From the NCBI GenBank assembly GCA_023399055.1, contig JAEWQV010000037.1, positions 1-60,029 of the forward strand: DNA of 60,029 nt. The letters are read 5' to 3'. Of this stretch, positions 8,437-18,173 are shown piece by piece. Both the position numbers and the translations under genes were made by a program. The stretch's first letter is position 1, and each line of letters starts with the position of its first letter. The DNA comes from Bacillota bacterium (GTDB lineage: Bacteria > Bacillota > Clostridia > Lachnospirales > Lachnospiraceae). The notes beneath the pieces were generated by a model. That model was not told where the DNA came from, searched no databases, and saw only the letters and a program-made list of their open reading frames with translations.

Positions 8437-8463
8437 TTGTCTCAACATGGATTGAGAAGACAA
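8437..8463 (-). repeat. Dispersed 3' repeat, copy I (degenerate)
   Basis: TTGTCT (8437-8442) pairs with AGACAA (8458-8463) around CAACATGGATTGAG. This matches the second hairpin of the repeat, but with a different stem sequence that still pairs. It lies 40 bp downstream of the stop codon of the SseB-like gene. Confidence 0.45.
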
Positions 8464-8502
8464 GATAGGTCTTATTGGAATTTGGGTATACCAGCCAAAT
8501 AG

Positions 8503-9918
8503 CTACATCTTGATCATTTCTTCATACATATCTTTGCTAATATAGCAGCCTGCAGCAGGAAACTTTGTGGCATTTATAGCACAGTCAAATACATCAATCA
8601 TCCCTGAAATAGGCTGAAGGAAACCACTCCACTCTGGACCATACTCCATATGTAGTCTCTTCCAATCAGTAAACATACGAATTGCATCTCTATCGTATTT
8701 TCCTTTCATAGTTGGAAAATTCAATTTTAGTCCCTGCTGGAGTACAGCTTTTCCATTTTCATCAGCTGTAGGTACTTCTCCTTCTGTCTGCATTGGAATA
8801 ACAAACATTGCTTTTGTCATCTCAATAGACATAAACCTGTAATATAGCTTGTAAATAAGCTCTGCATCCGGAGTTTCCGGATGTCCAAGCTGTCCCAAAA
8901 GTAGCATCCATCTCATAAGCTCCGGATTAGTAACCGGGATATTAATTTGCGGTATATCAGCATAATCAGGCTTTGGTACAATCATGCCGGCATTAATTGC
9001 AGTCTGCTCTGAAAGAATTGCCACACCGCAAGCACCATTCATGTAAAATGTACTTCCAAGGAAATTATAAATTTCATCCTTATTTTTACCATTTTCAATA
9101 CTTCTAATTTCAAATTCCTCTGTGGAATACATGGGTTCATATGCTTTTGAATACGCCTTTGAAATGAGCATGATATCCGGAGGTGTGCACATATATGAGC
9201 CGTCATTTTGTTTAATCGTATGTGAAAACAAATGGGGCTCGCCAGTTCTCTTATTGAAAACAGTATAAATTTCATCTGCAGCTAATATCTTTTTACATAA
9301 AGCATCAGCAAGTATTTCTATCTTTTTACGTTTTGCTAGTTTTTCCTCTTCGGACTCAATTGCAGAATTCTTTGAATGAAACCAGTGAAATAATCTCCAA
9401 GCTTCAGCACAATCCGTAATACTCATAGCTGCAATCTCATCCTCGGATAAAACTAAATTTTTACGTAACACATATACATCACCTATTGCCGAAATATACG
9501 CATCATGAACCTCCTTAGCGCTTATGTCTCTCGTATGTACAATTGAGCCTATTTTAATATCAATCTTTTGACCTGCCTCAAGCTTTAATGCCACCAGGCA
9601 ATCTGTAGCTGTATCCACGGGTCTTTGATTAATCTCAAGTCCTAAAACTGTTGTAAGGAGTATTGAACCATTATCATCTCCAAAGTTAGAAACATAAACT
9701 GCCATACCTGGATTTACTGTTCCCTTTACTCTGCCAACAACCACAAGATCATTAGAATTGAGTAATTTAAATGTATCGTGAACCCCATATACAAAGGAAC
9801 CGGTAATCGACTTCTGCTCAGCTGATCTTGCATTTTTTAATTTAGGCTCCTTACCCTTCTCCTGCTCAGCAAGCTGCTTATTTTCTTTTTTTTCAAAAAG
9901 ATCAAATAGCTTCCTCAT
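8503..9918 (-). CDS. SseB-like protein with EF-Tu domain-2-like N-terminus
   Basis: 471 residues from the ATG at 9918, which follows AAAAGGGG; an upstream in-frame ATG at 9969 lacks a ribosome site. A charged leader (residues 1-40) precedes a beta-barrel-like segment (FVYGVHDTFKLLNSNDLVVV, GRVKGTVNPGMAVYV) that resembles translation-factor domain 2. The C-terminal 120 residues (AMFVIPMQTEGEV, LKLNFPTMKGKYDRDAIRMF and TDWKRL) resemble the SseB N-terminal domain, including the vFTdw motif. The middle is uncharacterised. SseB-type domains occur in type III/VII secretion and stress contexts; the role here is unknown. There is no signal peptide or membrane segment. Confidence 0.6.
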   Translation of the reverse strand: MRKLFDLFEKKENKQLAEQEKGKEPKLKNARSAEQKSITGSFVYGVHDTFKLLNSNDLVVVGRVKGTVNPGMAVYVSNFGDDNGSILLTTVLGLEINQRPVDTATDCLVALKLEAGQKIDIKIGSIVHTRDISAKEVHDAYISAIGDVYVLRKNLVLSEDEIAAMSITDCAEAWRLFHWFHSKNSAIESEEEKLAKRKKIEILADALCKKILAADEIYTVFNKRTGEPHLFSHTIKQNDGSYMCTPPDIMLISKAYSKAYEPMYSTEEFEIRSIENGKNKDEIYNFLGSTFYMNGACGVAILSEQTAINAGMIVPKPDYADIPQINIPVTNPELMRWMLLLGQLGHPETPDAELIYKLYYRFMSIEMTKAMFVIPMQTEGEVPTADENGKAVLQQGLKLNFPTMKGKYDRDAIRMFTDWKRLHMEYGPEWSGFLQPISGMIDVFDCAINATKFPAAGCYISKDMYEEMIKM

Positions 9919-10023
9919 ATAAATCCCCTTTTCCATATATTTTTTGAAACTCACTTTATTACAGCACACAAGAACTTCCAGAATACATTACTATCCATGT
10001 GTTACTTAATATAAACAGTCCAC

Positions 10024-10113
10024 TTACCACGAAACTGCATAGCCTACCCCTGCAATCTCGGTATCAGTTATTAGTTCTTCAAGTGATTTATAAAAATCTT
10101 CTGTCGTAATTCT
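10024..10113 (-). other. Possible gene relic
   Basis: A frame without a ribosome site ends in EELITDTEIAGVGYAVSW before a stop. The amino-acid composition looks protein-like, but the frame has no start and an upstream stop. No family recognised. The rest of the 9919-10226 gap is featureless. Confidence 0.2.
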
Positions 10114-10226
10114 CAATGATACAGCGAAAAAGAGTCGAAACGTAGATAAGCCATTGGTTATGCATTCAGACTATGCCGAAGAAAATACTATACCATATCC
10201 TTTAAAATAATTAACTCCTCTATAGC

Positions 10227-10260
10227 AAAACGCACCCATTAACAATGTTAATAAATGCGC
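10227..10260 (-). terminator. Rho-independent terminator of the Na/Pi gene
   Basis: On the minus strand GCGCATTTATTAAC pairs with GTTAATGGGTGCG, using three G-U pairs, and is followed by UUUUG. It lies 56 bp after the cotransporter stop. Confidence 0.65.
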
Positions 10261-10315
10261 CTTACTTTATCTATTCATTTATCACTTTCAATGTCACGCA
10301 CTAAACAGCAGATGG

Positions 10316-12085
10316 TCAGGCAGGTAATTGATACTTTTCTTTATATTGATTATACTGTTTCTGGAATTTCTCATTCGTCCCCTGTCTTAATTTATTTATA
10401 TATTCATGCGTATCCAGACCATCTTCTTTTGACTGTAGCAACCAGATCGCTATATTTGAGCAATGATCAGAAATTCTCTCAAAATTATTTATTATATCAG
10501 ATAAAACAAATCCCATTTCAATCGTACAAGATCCCATTCTAAGACGTTGAATATGTCTCTTTTTTAGTTTCTCATTTAGTTCATCGATAACCTCTTCCAA
10601 AGGTTCTACGGATGAGGCAAGTTCAATATTATCCGTTTCAAATACGTTAATTGAAGTATCTACAATTTCTTTAACCGCCTGTGTGAATACAGAAATTTCA
10701 TGCAATGCTTCGTCTGAGAATCTTAATTTCTTACTGTACATCTCCTTTGCTGCTTCCATAATATTAGTCGCATGGTCCGAAATACGCTCAAAATCACCAA
10801 TACAGTGTAATAGGATAGATATTGTACGTGAATCCTTTTCAGAAAGATTTTTACTACTTAATTTAACAAGATATGACCCCAGTTCATCTTCATATTTATC
10901 AACCTTGTCTTCCATTTCTCGAATCTCTTTTTCTATAACGGGATCATAATTTTCCAATAAACTCATTGCTTTGAACAAAGAATTCCTCGTAAGTTCCGCC
11001 ATGTTAACTGTGACATTTTTACATTGCTCTGTTGCAAAGGATGTTTTATCTAGAAAACGAATATCCAGTAATTGAAATTCATTATTCTCCGTATCAATTG
11101 TTTCATGCTTTTTCTCTCTTATAGACATACTTGCCAGCTTCACTAATCCTTTGGAAAAAGGTAATAGGAGCAAGGTTGCTGTTACATTAAAAATACTATG
11201 AACAACTGCAATACCTGCCGGATTCACCATATCATTTAAAAACGAAAATTTTACAAAAAAATTCACGGTATAGAATAAAATCATAAAGACTGTTGTTCCA
11301 ATCAGGTTGAAATATAAATGTATTAATGCTGCTCTCTTCGCATTCTTATTGGCACCGATGGAAGAAATCATAGCAGTAATACAAGTACCGATATTTTGTC
11401 CCATAATAATCGGTATCGCAACACTAAAGCTTATGGTTCCTGTCAAACATAAGGCTTGTAGAATTCCGACAGACGCTGAGGAGCTTTGAATAATTGCAGT
11501 GAGTATTGCACCTGCTAATAATCCTAATAAAGGCAATTCAAACATTGTTAGAATATTTGTAAACTCTGGCACATCAGCCAAAGGTTTAACCGCAGTGCTC
11601 ATGGTATCCATTCCGAACATCAGAATTGCGAATCCCACAAAAATGGAGCCAATATTTTTCTTCTTCTCGCTCTTAAAAAATAACAATAAAATAGCACCTG
11701 TCAATGCAAGCAAAGGCGAAAAGGTGGAAGGTTTCAGCAATTTGATATAAAAATTATTACTTTCGATACCAGTAAGGCTTAAAATCCATGAGGTTACTGT
11801 TGTACCAATATTAGCACCCATGATTATGCCTACAGCCTGTGTTAATTTCATAATACCTGAATTAACAAAGCCTACTACCATAACAGTAGTTGCAGATGAT
11901 GACTGTATAATTGCTGTTACACCCGTACCCAGAAGAACTGCCTTCAGTGGATTAGAAGTCAGCTTTTCCAACAACTTCTCAAGCTTCCCTCCGGAAGAGC
12001 TTTCCAATCCATTTCCCATAAGATTCATTCCATACAGGAATAATGCCAAACCGCCAAATAATGTTAACACGTTAAAAAAATCCAT
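10316..12085 (-). CDS. Na/Pi cotransporter family protein with PhoU-like C-terminus
   Basis: 589 residues. The membrane half (1-310) has the two inverted NaPi-II repeats: TAIIQSSSATTVMVVGFVNS followed by GIIMGANIGTT, then TAIIQSSSASVGILQ followed by MGQNIGTCIT. The soluble half has two PhoU-type helical repeats, each with an E-R-I-S-D-H motif (GDFERISDHATNIMEAA and NNFERISDHCSNIAIW). The ATG at 12085 follows GGGAG. By family it imports phosphate with sodium; the PhoU part is probably regulatory. A clean terminator follows, so it is likely a single-gene transcript. Confidence 0.9.
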   Translation of the reverse strand: MDFFNVLTLFGGLALFLYGMNLMGNGLESSSGGKLEKLLEKLTSNPLKAVLLGTGVTAIIQSSSATTVMVVGFVNSGIMKLTQAVGIIMGANIGTTVTSWILSLTGIESNNFYIKLLKPSTFSPLLALTGAILLLFFKSEKKKNIGSIFVGFAILMFGMDTMSTAVKPLADVPEFTNILTMFELPLLGLLAGAILTAIIQSSSASVGILQALCLTGTISFSVAIPIIMGQNIGTCITAMISSIGANKNAKRAALIHLYFNLIGTTVFMILFYTVNFFVKFSFLNDMVNPAGIAVVHSIFNVTATLLLLPFSKGLVKLASMSIREKKHETIDTENNEFQLLDIRFLDKTSFATEQCKNVTVNMAELTRNSLFKAMSLLENYDPVIEKEIREMEDKVDKYEDELGSYLVKLSSKNLSEKDSRTISILLHCIGDFERISDHATNIMEAAKEMYSKKLRFSDEALHEISVFTQAVKEIVDTSINVFETDNIELASSVEPLEEVIDELNEKLKKRHIQRLRMGSCTIEMGFVLSDIINNFERISDHCSNIAIWLLQSKEDGLDTHEYINKLRQGTNEKFQKQYNQYKEKYQLPA

Positions 12086-12164
12086 ACTTTACTCCCTAAT
12101 TTAACTTTTTTCTCGAATAGTACATTCAAAAATTATTATATCACAACTTCCAGTTCGTATGCAA

Positions 12165-12198
12165 CAAGGATGGTGTCGATTGCTCAACTCCATCCTTG
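12165..12198. terminator. Inverted repeat after the MACPF gene
   Basis: CAAGGATGG (12165-12173) pairs with CCATCCTTG (12190-12198). It lies 58 bp after the MACPF stop, but the minus-strand U-tail is weak, so termination may be partial. Confidence 0.45.
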
Positions 12199-12255
12199 TA
12201 AATGTTTCTTATCGATAATTAGGCATTATTACTTATGTTCAGGCAGCATTAACAT

Positions 12256-13656
12256 TTAGAAATATCTGGAATAACATAAATAAATAAATTCACCACCAGC
12301 ACCGGAATTCAAATCTTTTTCTATTTTTGTATAACCATAGGAAGCTGGTATATCACCAGAATTCCCAGAAATAATTTGAATACTGCGAATAGGTTCATAT
12401 GTTGGTTCTTTGGAGTAACAAATATAGATATACTTACCACGGGCTCCGGTATTTAAATCATATTCAATTAATGTATGATTGGCAGGTGTTTGATTTCTTG
12501 CCTCGTTAAGACTATTTGCTATGATAACATCAATATTTGTAATAGGCTTGTCCGGATTATTCAGGTCGTCCAACCCTTCTTTATAGCATAAATAGATGTA
12601 TTGACCACCAGCGCCAGCATTCAAATCCTTATTTATTTTTATGTAACCAAATTTTGGTGCGATTCCAGCATTTGATGATCCGATTACGTCAAGACAAGTA
12701 ACGCAGTTTTGCGAAATTCTAGAATAATTATTCTCAGCATACTTTGCAAATGCATCCTTAAGTTCTTCCTGTCTTGAAGGATTATCGCAAAGTACCCAAA
12801 TAGGTGAAAGACTATTATTTGTAAAACTGCAAAATACAGGGTTTTCATCTATAGATTCAATCCATTTATCATAATTACCTGCTGTAGTTATATACTTTCC
12901 ATATTCAGGCTTTCCACCATATACATTAAGCTTCGTTACGGAATATTTATAAAACTCATTTATTATCGATCCATACTGTGCTTCTTCACTTGCTGATATT
13001 TTATATATTGCTCGTTTATAGGATAGTTCAGCTATTGTTTTGATATTTATTTCTCTATGAAATTCTACTTGATTTGTTGCCGAAAAAAATTCACATTTTG
13101 CCCCAACAATAATTTCTTTTAAAAAATGAGTGCCGTATTTTTTAAATAATTCTAGCGGCGGCAAGGTATTAATATCAGATTTTACATGATTTTTCAAAAG
13201 CTGAATTAGTGAATCATTATTTGAGGCTGCAAGATTTAATTTAAGTTTTTGAATACAATCTGTAACCTTTGTGTATTCATGTTCCCTATTTTCTATCTCC
13301 GTCTTTTCAAAATCGACATTCAAAGAACCAGTAAAAAAATTATATTCCCCTTCTAATGATGTTGATGTTTTTAACTTATTTAAATATCCGGAAATTGTTA
13401 AATCGTTATAAGAATAAAAATTACCCTGTAGGATTTCTTGTACATTTACTGTTTTGGGTTTATAATAGTCTTTCCTTAAAACTGATACTTGTTCCTGTTC
13501 TCCTAATTCAAATAAGTCTATCGTTGTGCTCTTAGGATCAGCATATAAATCAAAAACATTATACCCTTTTCCTAAAGAATCCAGACCAGGAATTGGAACC
13601 CCTAATGTTGCCGTACAAGAAATGTACTCATTATTATCTACGTTATTGTTTGCCAT
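12256..13656 (-). CDS. MACPF (perforin-fold) protein with three C-terminal beta-prism repeats
   Basis: 466 residues. The MACPF signature Y-G-T-H-F occurs at 174-178 in LFKKYGTHFLKEIIVGAKC, followed by the long strand region and a WIESIDENPVFCSF segment near 265-277 that usually closes the domain. Residues 321-359, 375-416 and 424-464 are three similar units with the pattern DLN-x-G-A-x-G-x-Y-I-Y-L-C-Y, as in MABP/beta-prism domains at the tails of bacterial MACPF proteins. No signal peptide is visible, so release by lysis or another route is needed. AGGAGG precedes the ATG. It follows a LuxR/MalT-type gene with its own promoter region. By family a pore-forming toxin or immunity-like effector; the target is unknown. 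Confidence 0.8.
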   Translation of the reverse strand: MANNNVDNNEYISCTATLGVPIPGLDSLGKGYNVFDLYADPKSTTIDLFELGEQEQVSVLRKDYYKPKTVNVQEILQGNFYSYNDLTISGYLNKLKTSTSLEGEYNFFTGSLNVDFEKTEIENREHEYTKVTDCIQKLKLNLAASNNDSLIQLLKNHVKSDINTLPPLELFKKYGTHFLKEIIVGAKCEFFSATNQVEFHREINIKTIAELSYKRAIYKISASEEAQYGSIINEFYKYSVTKLNVYGGKPEYGKYITTAGNYDKWIESIDENPVFCSFTNNSLSPIWVLCDNPSRQEELKDAFAKYAENNYSRISQNCVTCLDVIGSSNAGIAPKFGYIKINKDLNAGAGGQYIYLCYKEGLDDLNNPDKPITNIDVIIANSLNEARNQTPANHTLIEYDLNTGARGKYIYICYSKEPTYEPIRSIQIISGNSGDIPASYGYTKIEKDLNSGAGGEFIYLCYSRYF

Positions 13657-13747
13657 TTCTGTTCCTCCTTTTTACAATTAAATAATTTTATTTTCATTTA
13701 TGCCTTTTGTTGCTCACACCTCCTAAACTTTAAACAACCATGCCATA

Positions 13748-13793
13748 ATTATAAAGTTAATTTTTTCCAGGCGATACTACCCGAACGGGTAGT
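13748..13793 (-). promoter_or_regulatory. Activator-type promoter of the MACPF gene
   Basis: On the minus strand TATAAT lies at 13753-13748 with no recognisable -35. In its place sits a hairpin-like palindrome, ACTACCCG (13776-13783) and CGGGTAGT (13786-13793). Its centre is about 43 bp upstream of the predicted start near 13741, the position of a lux-box for a LuxR-type activator. The + strand reading has a T-run after the palindrome, so it could alternatively be a + strand terminator. Confidence 0.5.
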
Positions 13794-13804
13794 TTTTACC
13801 TTAC

Positions 13805-16294
13805 TTATTTCAGTTGCAGGGATTCCATATAGTCTTTTAACAGCAATCTGTTATTTATGGAAAGCTTACAGTAAATACTCTTTATAGCCATTTTTACCGT
13901 ATTGGCCGAAATAAAAAGTTTTTCTCCCATCTCCTTATTGGTCAACCCATCTACAGCGAGCCAGGCAATCTCCATTTCACGTTCTGAAAGCTTAACTCGG
14001 TTATCAATAAAATACTTCTTTTTTATCATTCCAATTGATTGTTGATATGTATCGTATAATTTGAGAATCTTATCAATAGCCTTACAGTAGATGCTCTTTT
14101 TGTGAAGTTCCTTCAATAAAGGTTTTATATAATCACAGTTTTCAACAAAAGGTAAATAAAGTTCATCGGGAATAGCTAGGGCAAGGGCTTTGTTCAAAAA
14201 CATAAGCGCCTGGCTCTGCCTGAAAATCTGTCGATTTGCTGCTGCGACATAAATGTAAGTGTGGATATGACCCAAAAGATTTGGATATGCAGAGGCAATA
14301 TCAATAAAACTTTCCATGCTCCCGATCAGCTTATGATATTCTTCCTTTATCAAAAGTGCTCTGCCGTAAACAATATTCAGCATGGTATAATTAGGAAACA
14401 GCAGCCGGTCGCTGTTATAATTACCTTCCTCCAGCCATCCGGGTATCCCATGCGTCTGACCCAATAAAGAGTAGATATACCCTTCACAAAGTTCTACGGT
14501 ATGTAATAAAAGGTATTCTTTTGCCGCTGTAACCTCATCATGCATCCTTTGCATAAGCTCCATAACATAATTAAAATTACCTTTCACCAGAGCAATACGC
14601 ATCATCAGAAACAAGGAACAGATTATATTTGAAACCTGCTTTCTACCTTTTGCACAATGGATTGCCTGATGGCTTTTAATTAATGCATTCTCATAATCTC
14701 CCCTGTAAAAATACCCTTCCGCTTTCAAACAATGTTCCCCGCCATTTGCATTCCCATTTGTAGCTAAGCTATACTTAGGTAATGCTTCAAATATCAGCTC
14801 GATCGTATTCTCAAGTGTCCCGCTTTCCCTATAAAACATATACAATATGGACGGGGAACCGAAGGTCCATATCCCACTTCTGGGAAGGAGGTAAGAAGGC
14901 TCTTTGAACAACCGATAAGCTTTAAGATGGTGGATGGACATTTTTCGAATATCATTATATACGGTAAAACTCATAAGTAATTCATATTCACTCAAAAGCT
15001 GATTTCTATCCTTTCTCGCTATGCTTTGATCTTTCTGAAGATTCTCTTTAAACTCCTTACAAGCCTTCCAGAAAATCTCCATTTCATTATAGGTAAATAG
15101 TTCAAACGCGAGGATAAGTACAGCAAAATGATGTTTTTCCTTGAGCTGATTAGGGCATTCCAGATAAAACTTAATAAGTGCGTCCTTCTTGTATACGTAA
15201 TTTAAAGCTTCGTATCTTTCTTTTTCCAATGCCAGATATATATTGTCAAAATCTTTACACAGATAAAAATAATGCTGTGCAAGATTATAATCCCTCATTT
15301 TTAAAAACCATTGCGCTGCGCTCTGGTATAATTCGTTCTTAAGCTTCCTGCTTTCTAGGATTTCCTGTAAGAAATTCATAAAAATAGTATGTATATGATA
15401 GATTTTATTACCGCTATCATATTTTACAAAAGCATTTTTAGAGATAATCTCTGCAAGAAGACTTCCAGCATTTTCATTTTTACTTACATAAACAGCCTGT
15501 TCGATACTGAACCCTTCAAAAATACATAGGGAGAGCAGCAATTCCTTTATATCTTCCGAAAAATGCCGATATACGGCAGTTTCAATCAGCTTACCAATAT
15601 CCTTAGAGGTATTCAGGGTTCCATTTTCCCTATAATTAAGCATGATAAGATAAAGAGCACTGATCCATCCCTCTGTTAAAGTGTAAAGCAGCTTTACTTC
15701 CGACTCTATGAGGGAAATTCCACAAATGCAGAAATAAGCTTTTATATCCTTTTGTGAGAACTCGAAGACTTCTTTTTTAATCTGTAGCAAATACCCCTTT
15801 AGCTTCAATTCTTCTATTCCCAGTAGCCCGGTTCGTCGGGCAATGAGGATTAGATGCAAATGCGGAATTTCACTTTTTACAAGTAGCTCTATAAAATCAT
15901 TTATTTCATTACAAGCAACAAAGTGGTAATCGTCAATAACCATCACTGTATCTTTTTGCAGCTTCATTTCTTCCATAAGACTTAGTGCTTTATATCTAAT
16001 CGTGCTGTCGTTAGGCAGGTCCAAAGCTGCAAGACTGAGCGATATGTCTTTATCTATTGCACTAAATTGACGACAAAAACCTTTCCAAAAACCTGTGATA
16101 CCACCTTCATAAACCTTTTGCCATAATATATCTGCATTCATATTTTTCAAGCCTTCCCGCACAAAGGTTGTTTTTCCATATCCCATAGGAGCTTCAACAA
16201 TGGTGAGGGGGTATTCTAAAAACCCATTTATTTCTTTGGATAGTAGTTCGGGAAAATATAAGCTTTTTAAATTATATTGTTTTGCTTTTGGCAC
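13805..16294 (-). CDS. LuxR/MalT-type (LAL) ATP-dependent transcriptional regulator
   Basis: About 829 residues. Near residue 40 is a Walker A (EAPMGYGKTTF), with a Walker B at VMVIDDYHF, typical of STAND/MalT ATPases. A long helical repeat region follows. The last 65 residues are a LuxR HTH: KLSEREMEIAWLAVDGLTNK, then EMGEKLFISANTVKMAIKSI. The GTG at 16294 is preferred because GGGAG lies 8 bp upstream; the GTG at 16303 overlaps that site. It directly precedes the MACPF gene and is its most likely activator. The inducer is probably a small molecule binding the helical domain; identity unknown. Confidence 0.85.
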   Translation of the reverse strand: MPKAKQYNLKSLYFPELLSKEINGFLEYPLTIVEAPMGYGKTTFVREGLKNMNADILWQKVYEGGITGFWKGFCRQFSAIDKDISLSLAALDLPNDSTIRYKALSLMEEMKLQKDTVMVIDDYHFVACNEINDFIELLVKSEIPHLHLILIARRTGLLGIEELKLKGYLLQIKKEVFEFSQKDIKAYFCICGISLIESEVKLLYTLTEGWISALYLIMLNYRENGTLNTSKDIGKLIETAVYRHFSEDIKELLLSLCIFEGFSIEQAVYVSKNENAGSLLAEIISKNAFVKYDSGNKIYHIHTIFMNFLQEILESRKLKNELYQSAAQWFLKMRDYNLAQHYFYLCKDFDNIYLALEKERYEALNYVYKKDALIKFYLECPNQLKEKHHFAVLILAFELFTYNEMEIFWKACKEFKENLQKDQSIARKDRNQLLSEYELLMSFTVYNDIRKMSIHHLKAYRLFKEPSYLLPRSGIWTFGSPSILYMFYRESGTLENTIELIFEALPKYSLATNGNANGGEHCLKAEGYFYRGDYENALIKSHQAIHCAKGRKQVSNIICSLFLMMRIALVKGNFNYVMELMQRMHDEVTAAKEYLLLHTVELCEGYIYSLLGQTHGIPGWLEEGNYNSDRLLFPNYTMLNIVYGRALLIKEEYHKLIGSMESFIDIASAYPNLLGHIHTYIYVAAANRQIFRQSQALMFLNKALALAIPDELYLPFVENCDYIKPLLKELHKKSIYCKAIDKILKLYDTYQQSIGMIKKKYFIDNRVKLSEREMEIAWLAVDGLTNKEMGEKLFISANTVKMAIKSIYCKLSINNRLLLKDYMESLQLK

Positions 16295-16528
16295 AATAAC
16301 CACTCCTTCCCTTCATTTTTACTACCTACATTATAAAACTTAATTATACAGTATGCTCCATTATTTAGTGTCTTTTTACTCATTTTGTTAAAATATACCT
16401 AATTTTCGACATACGGACAGACAACCGACAGACAGTCAGCGACAGTGAGGAAGGATAAGGAATACGACAGAGGAACTTCTGTGGAACGCTCCAATCAGCG
16501 TTAGAAACAGGACTATCAACTATAAGAC

Positions 16529-16561
16529 GGCAACACCACTCAACTAAGATGTGGTGCTGCC
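16529..16561. other. Hairpin in the gap left of the accessory island
   Basis: GGCAACACCAC (16529-16539) pairs with GTGGTGCTGCC (16551-16561) with one mismatch. There is no good U-run on either strand. The 16295-16692 gap also has several CGACAG motifs between 16420 and 16475, but no gene. Confidence 0.4.
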
Positions 16562-16692
16562 GCCTCTATGATATCATATTATCACTATAGTAAGTGTATT
16601 CCCCAATCTCTACATTGGGTCTTTTCACCTCCATACATTTATGTATTCTTATTGTTTTATATCTTTTATGATAATTTCGTGCTCCTAATAGA

Positions 16693-17884
16693 TTAACTGC
16701 CCAATTTTATTTGCCTCCTCATCCTCAGCAAATCATATTGCTCCGTCTGCTCCAAATCCAAGTCCATGTGGTTCTGACCCTGGTGTGGGTATTTGATATT
16801 CTTTAGATTCTCCGCATGGCTTAATCCTACCAATTTATTTTTTTCGATAGTTTGCTCAGGAATGAATAATAAATTTTCCAATTTTAACCCAACATAACTA
16901 ACTATAAAACGTCAATTCAATTCACCAACTGGTATTTTGTTATGTACCCAGGCATCATAATCCATAGCCTTTTTCTCAATGTTAGATATTTCTTCTAACA
17001 ATTGAAGATTACCAATGTAATTGTAATTTGAAATAAAATCATCAATCTTACTATCCATCTACGAAGTCATTTATTTCTTCTCTGGCATCTCTTGTTTCCC
17101 ATTGGGCTGTGGCGAAAGATAATAATAAATCAGAGTAACTAAGTGTTGTACCACCACTGTTAACACGAATAAAAATATTTAAAACCTTATCTAATTCTGT
17201 ACTTTGTTCCAGATAATAACTAATAATCCTGTTTACATGTATGATAGCATCTAATTTGGATAAAGTCCTATTTGCATATTGAGCCTTATCTTTATCAGGA
17301 TTGGCAGCTAAACCAGAAGAAATAAGATATCCCATGACATCATATGGTTCCTTTAAATCCAGTATTTTGCCCACAGGAAACCAGTAATGCTCATTATCTT
17401 GAATATCAGCTTCTGAATCAGTCAAAAATCGAACTCGTATTCATATGAAGGACTTCTGGTAAACCCAACAAATTAACGAATAACTTTTTCTTTGGATATG
17501 CTAAAGGATTGTCCCATTTTTTATATGTTACCTTACTTGCATATGTACCTTTAAGTCCAATATATAAAGAGGTTAAACGCTGCTGTCCGTCAAGAACTGC
17601 CATAACATCATTGCTGCCATTAATATTTGCCTTCGGGTTATGACGGTTATCCTTCTCATGGTAATCACGTAAGAATTCGTAAAATTTAAATTCGGAAGTT
17701 TTTCTTTAGGGACTTTCCAAAACAAAAATGAATTAATCGGATAATCCCTCATCAGGTTATCAAAAAGTTTCTTTATTTGTTCAGGTTTCCATACAAATTC
17801 TCTTTGAACTGATGGTAGCAAATATTTTTTTGAGTGTATATCGTTTATTATCTCACATACTGTTAACGGTGTTTGAAATGACAT
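16693..17884 (-). pseudogene. Decayed GmrSD/DUF262 type IV restriction-like gene
   Basis: Pieces in different frames belong to one gene. 17573-17884 starts MSFQTPLTVCEIINDIHSKK with LPSVQREFVWKPEQIKKLFD, the DUF262 N-terminus. 17418-17603 carries AVLDGQQRLTSLYIGLKGTY, the DGQQR catalytic motif. 17051-17425 has IFIRVNSGGTTLSYSDLLLS. Then, after a stop, 16912-17050 reads YIGNLQLLEEISNIEKKAMD, which resembles the DUF1524 HNH part, and 16693-16881 may be its tail. There are at least two frameshifts and two in-frame stops. The segment between the DUF262 and DUF1524 parts is too short for an intact family member, so an internal deletion is likely. Intact relatives cut modified phage DNA. Confidence 0.75.
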
Positions 17885-17964
17885 AATCTACTTCCCTCTT
17901 TTCTTCTGTAATATATTCATGTATTTATTTGTTTAGTTTTTAGTTAATATTATTGATTTGCCAA

Positions 17965-18150
17965 TTATGATTTTAGAATATATTTCGGGCAAAAGTTATG
18001 ATTAAATATTAATTTCATCGCCCAATTATATGCGAACTCATTAATAGTAAATTTCACTTGTATATACTTACGTTTACCATTACAATAATCCACTATAAAA
18101 TCTATTTTTTCTTCATTTTCAGGCTCTATATTATAACAAATAATTTCCAA
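17965..18150 (-). pseudogene. Fragment resembling an ATPase C-terminal DUF4143-type domain
   Basis: 61 codons, no clear ribosome site. The segment EEKIDFIVDYCNGKRKYIQV resembles the E-I-D-F-V plus Y-I-Q-V pattern of DUF4143 domains in archaeal-type AAA ATPases. It lacks the ATPase part, so it is at best a remnant. The resemblance is short and could be chance. Confidence 0.3.
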
Positions 18151-18173
18151 TTACTCTACATAAAAAGACTATT

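Noticed and set aside
13776..13793. Palindrome read as a terminator of the regulator gene
   Set aside because: On the strand of that gene no U-run follows; the T-run is on the opposite strand where no gene ends. An operator role is favoured, though not proven.
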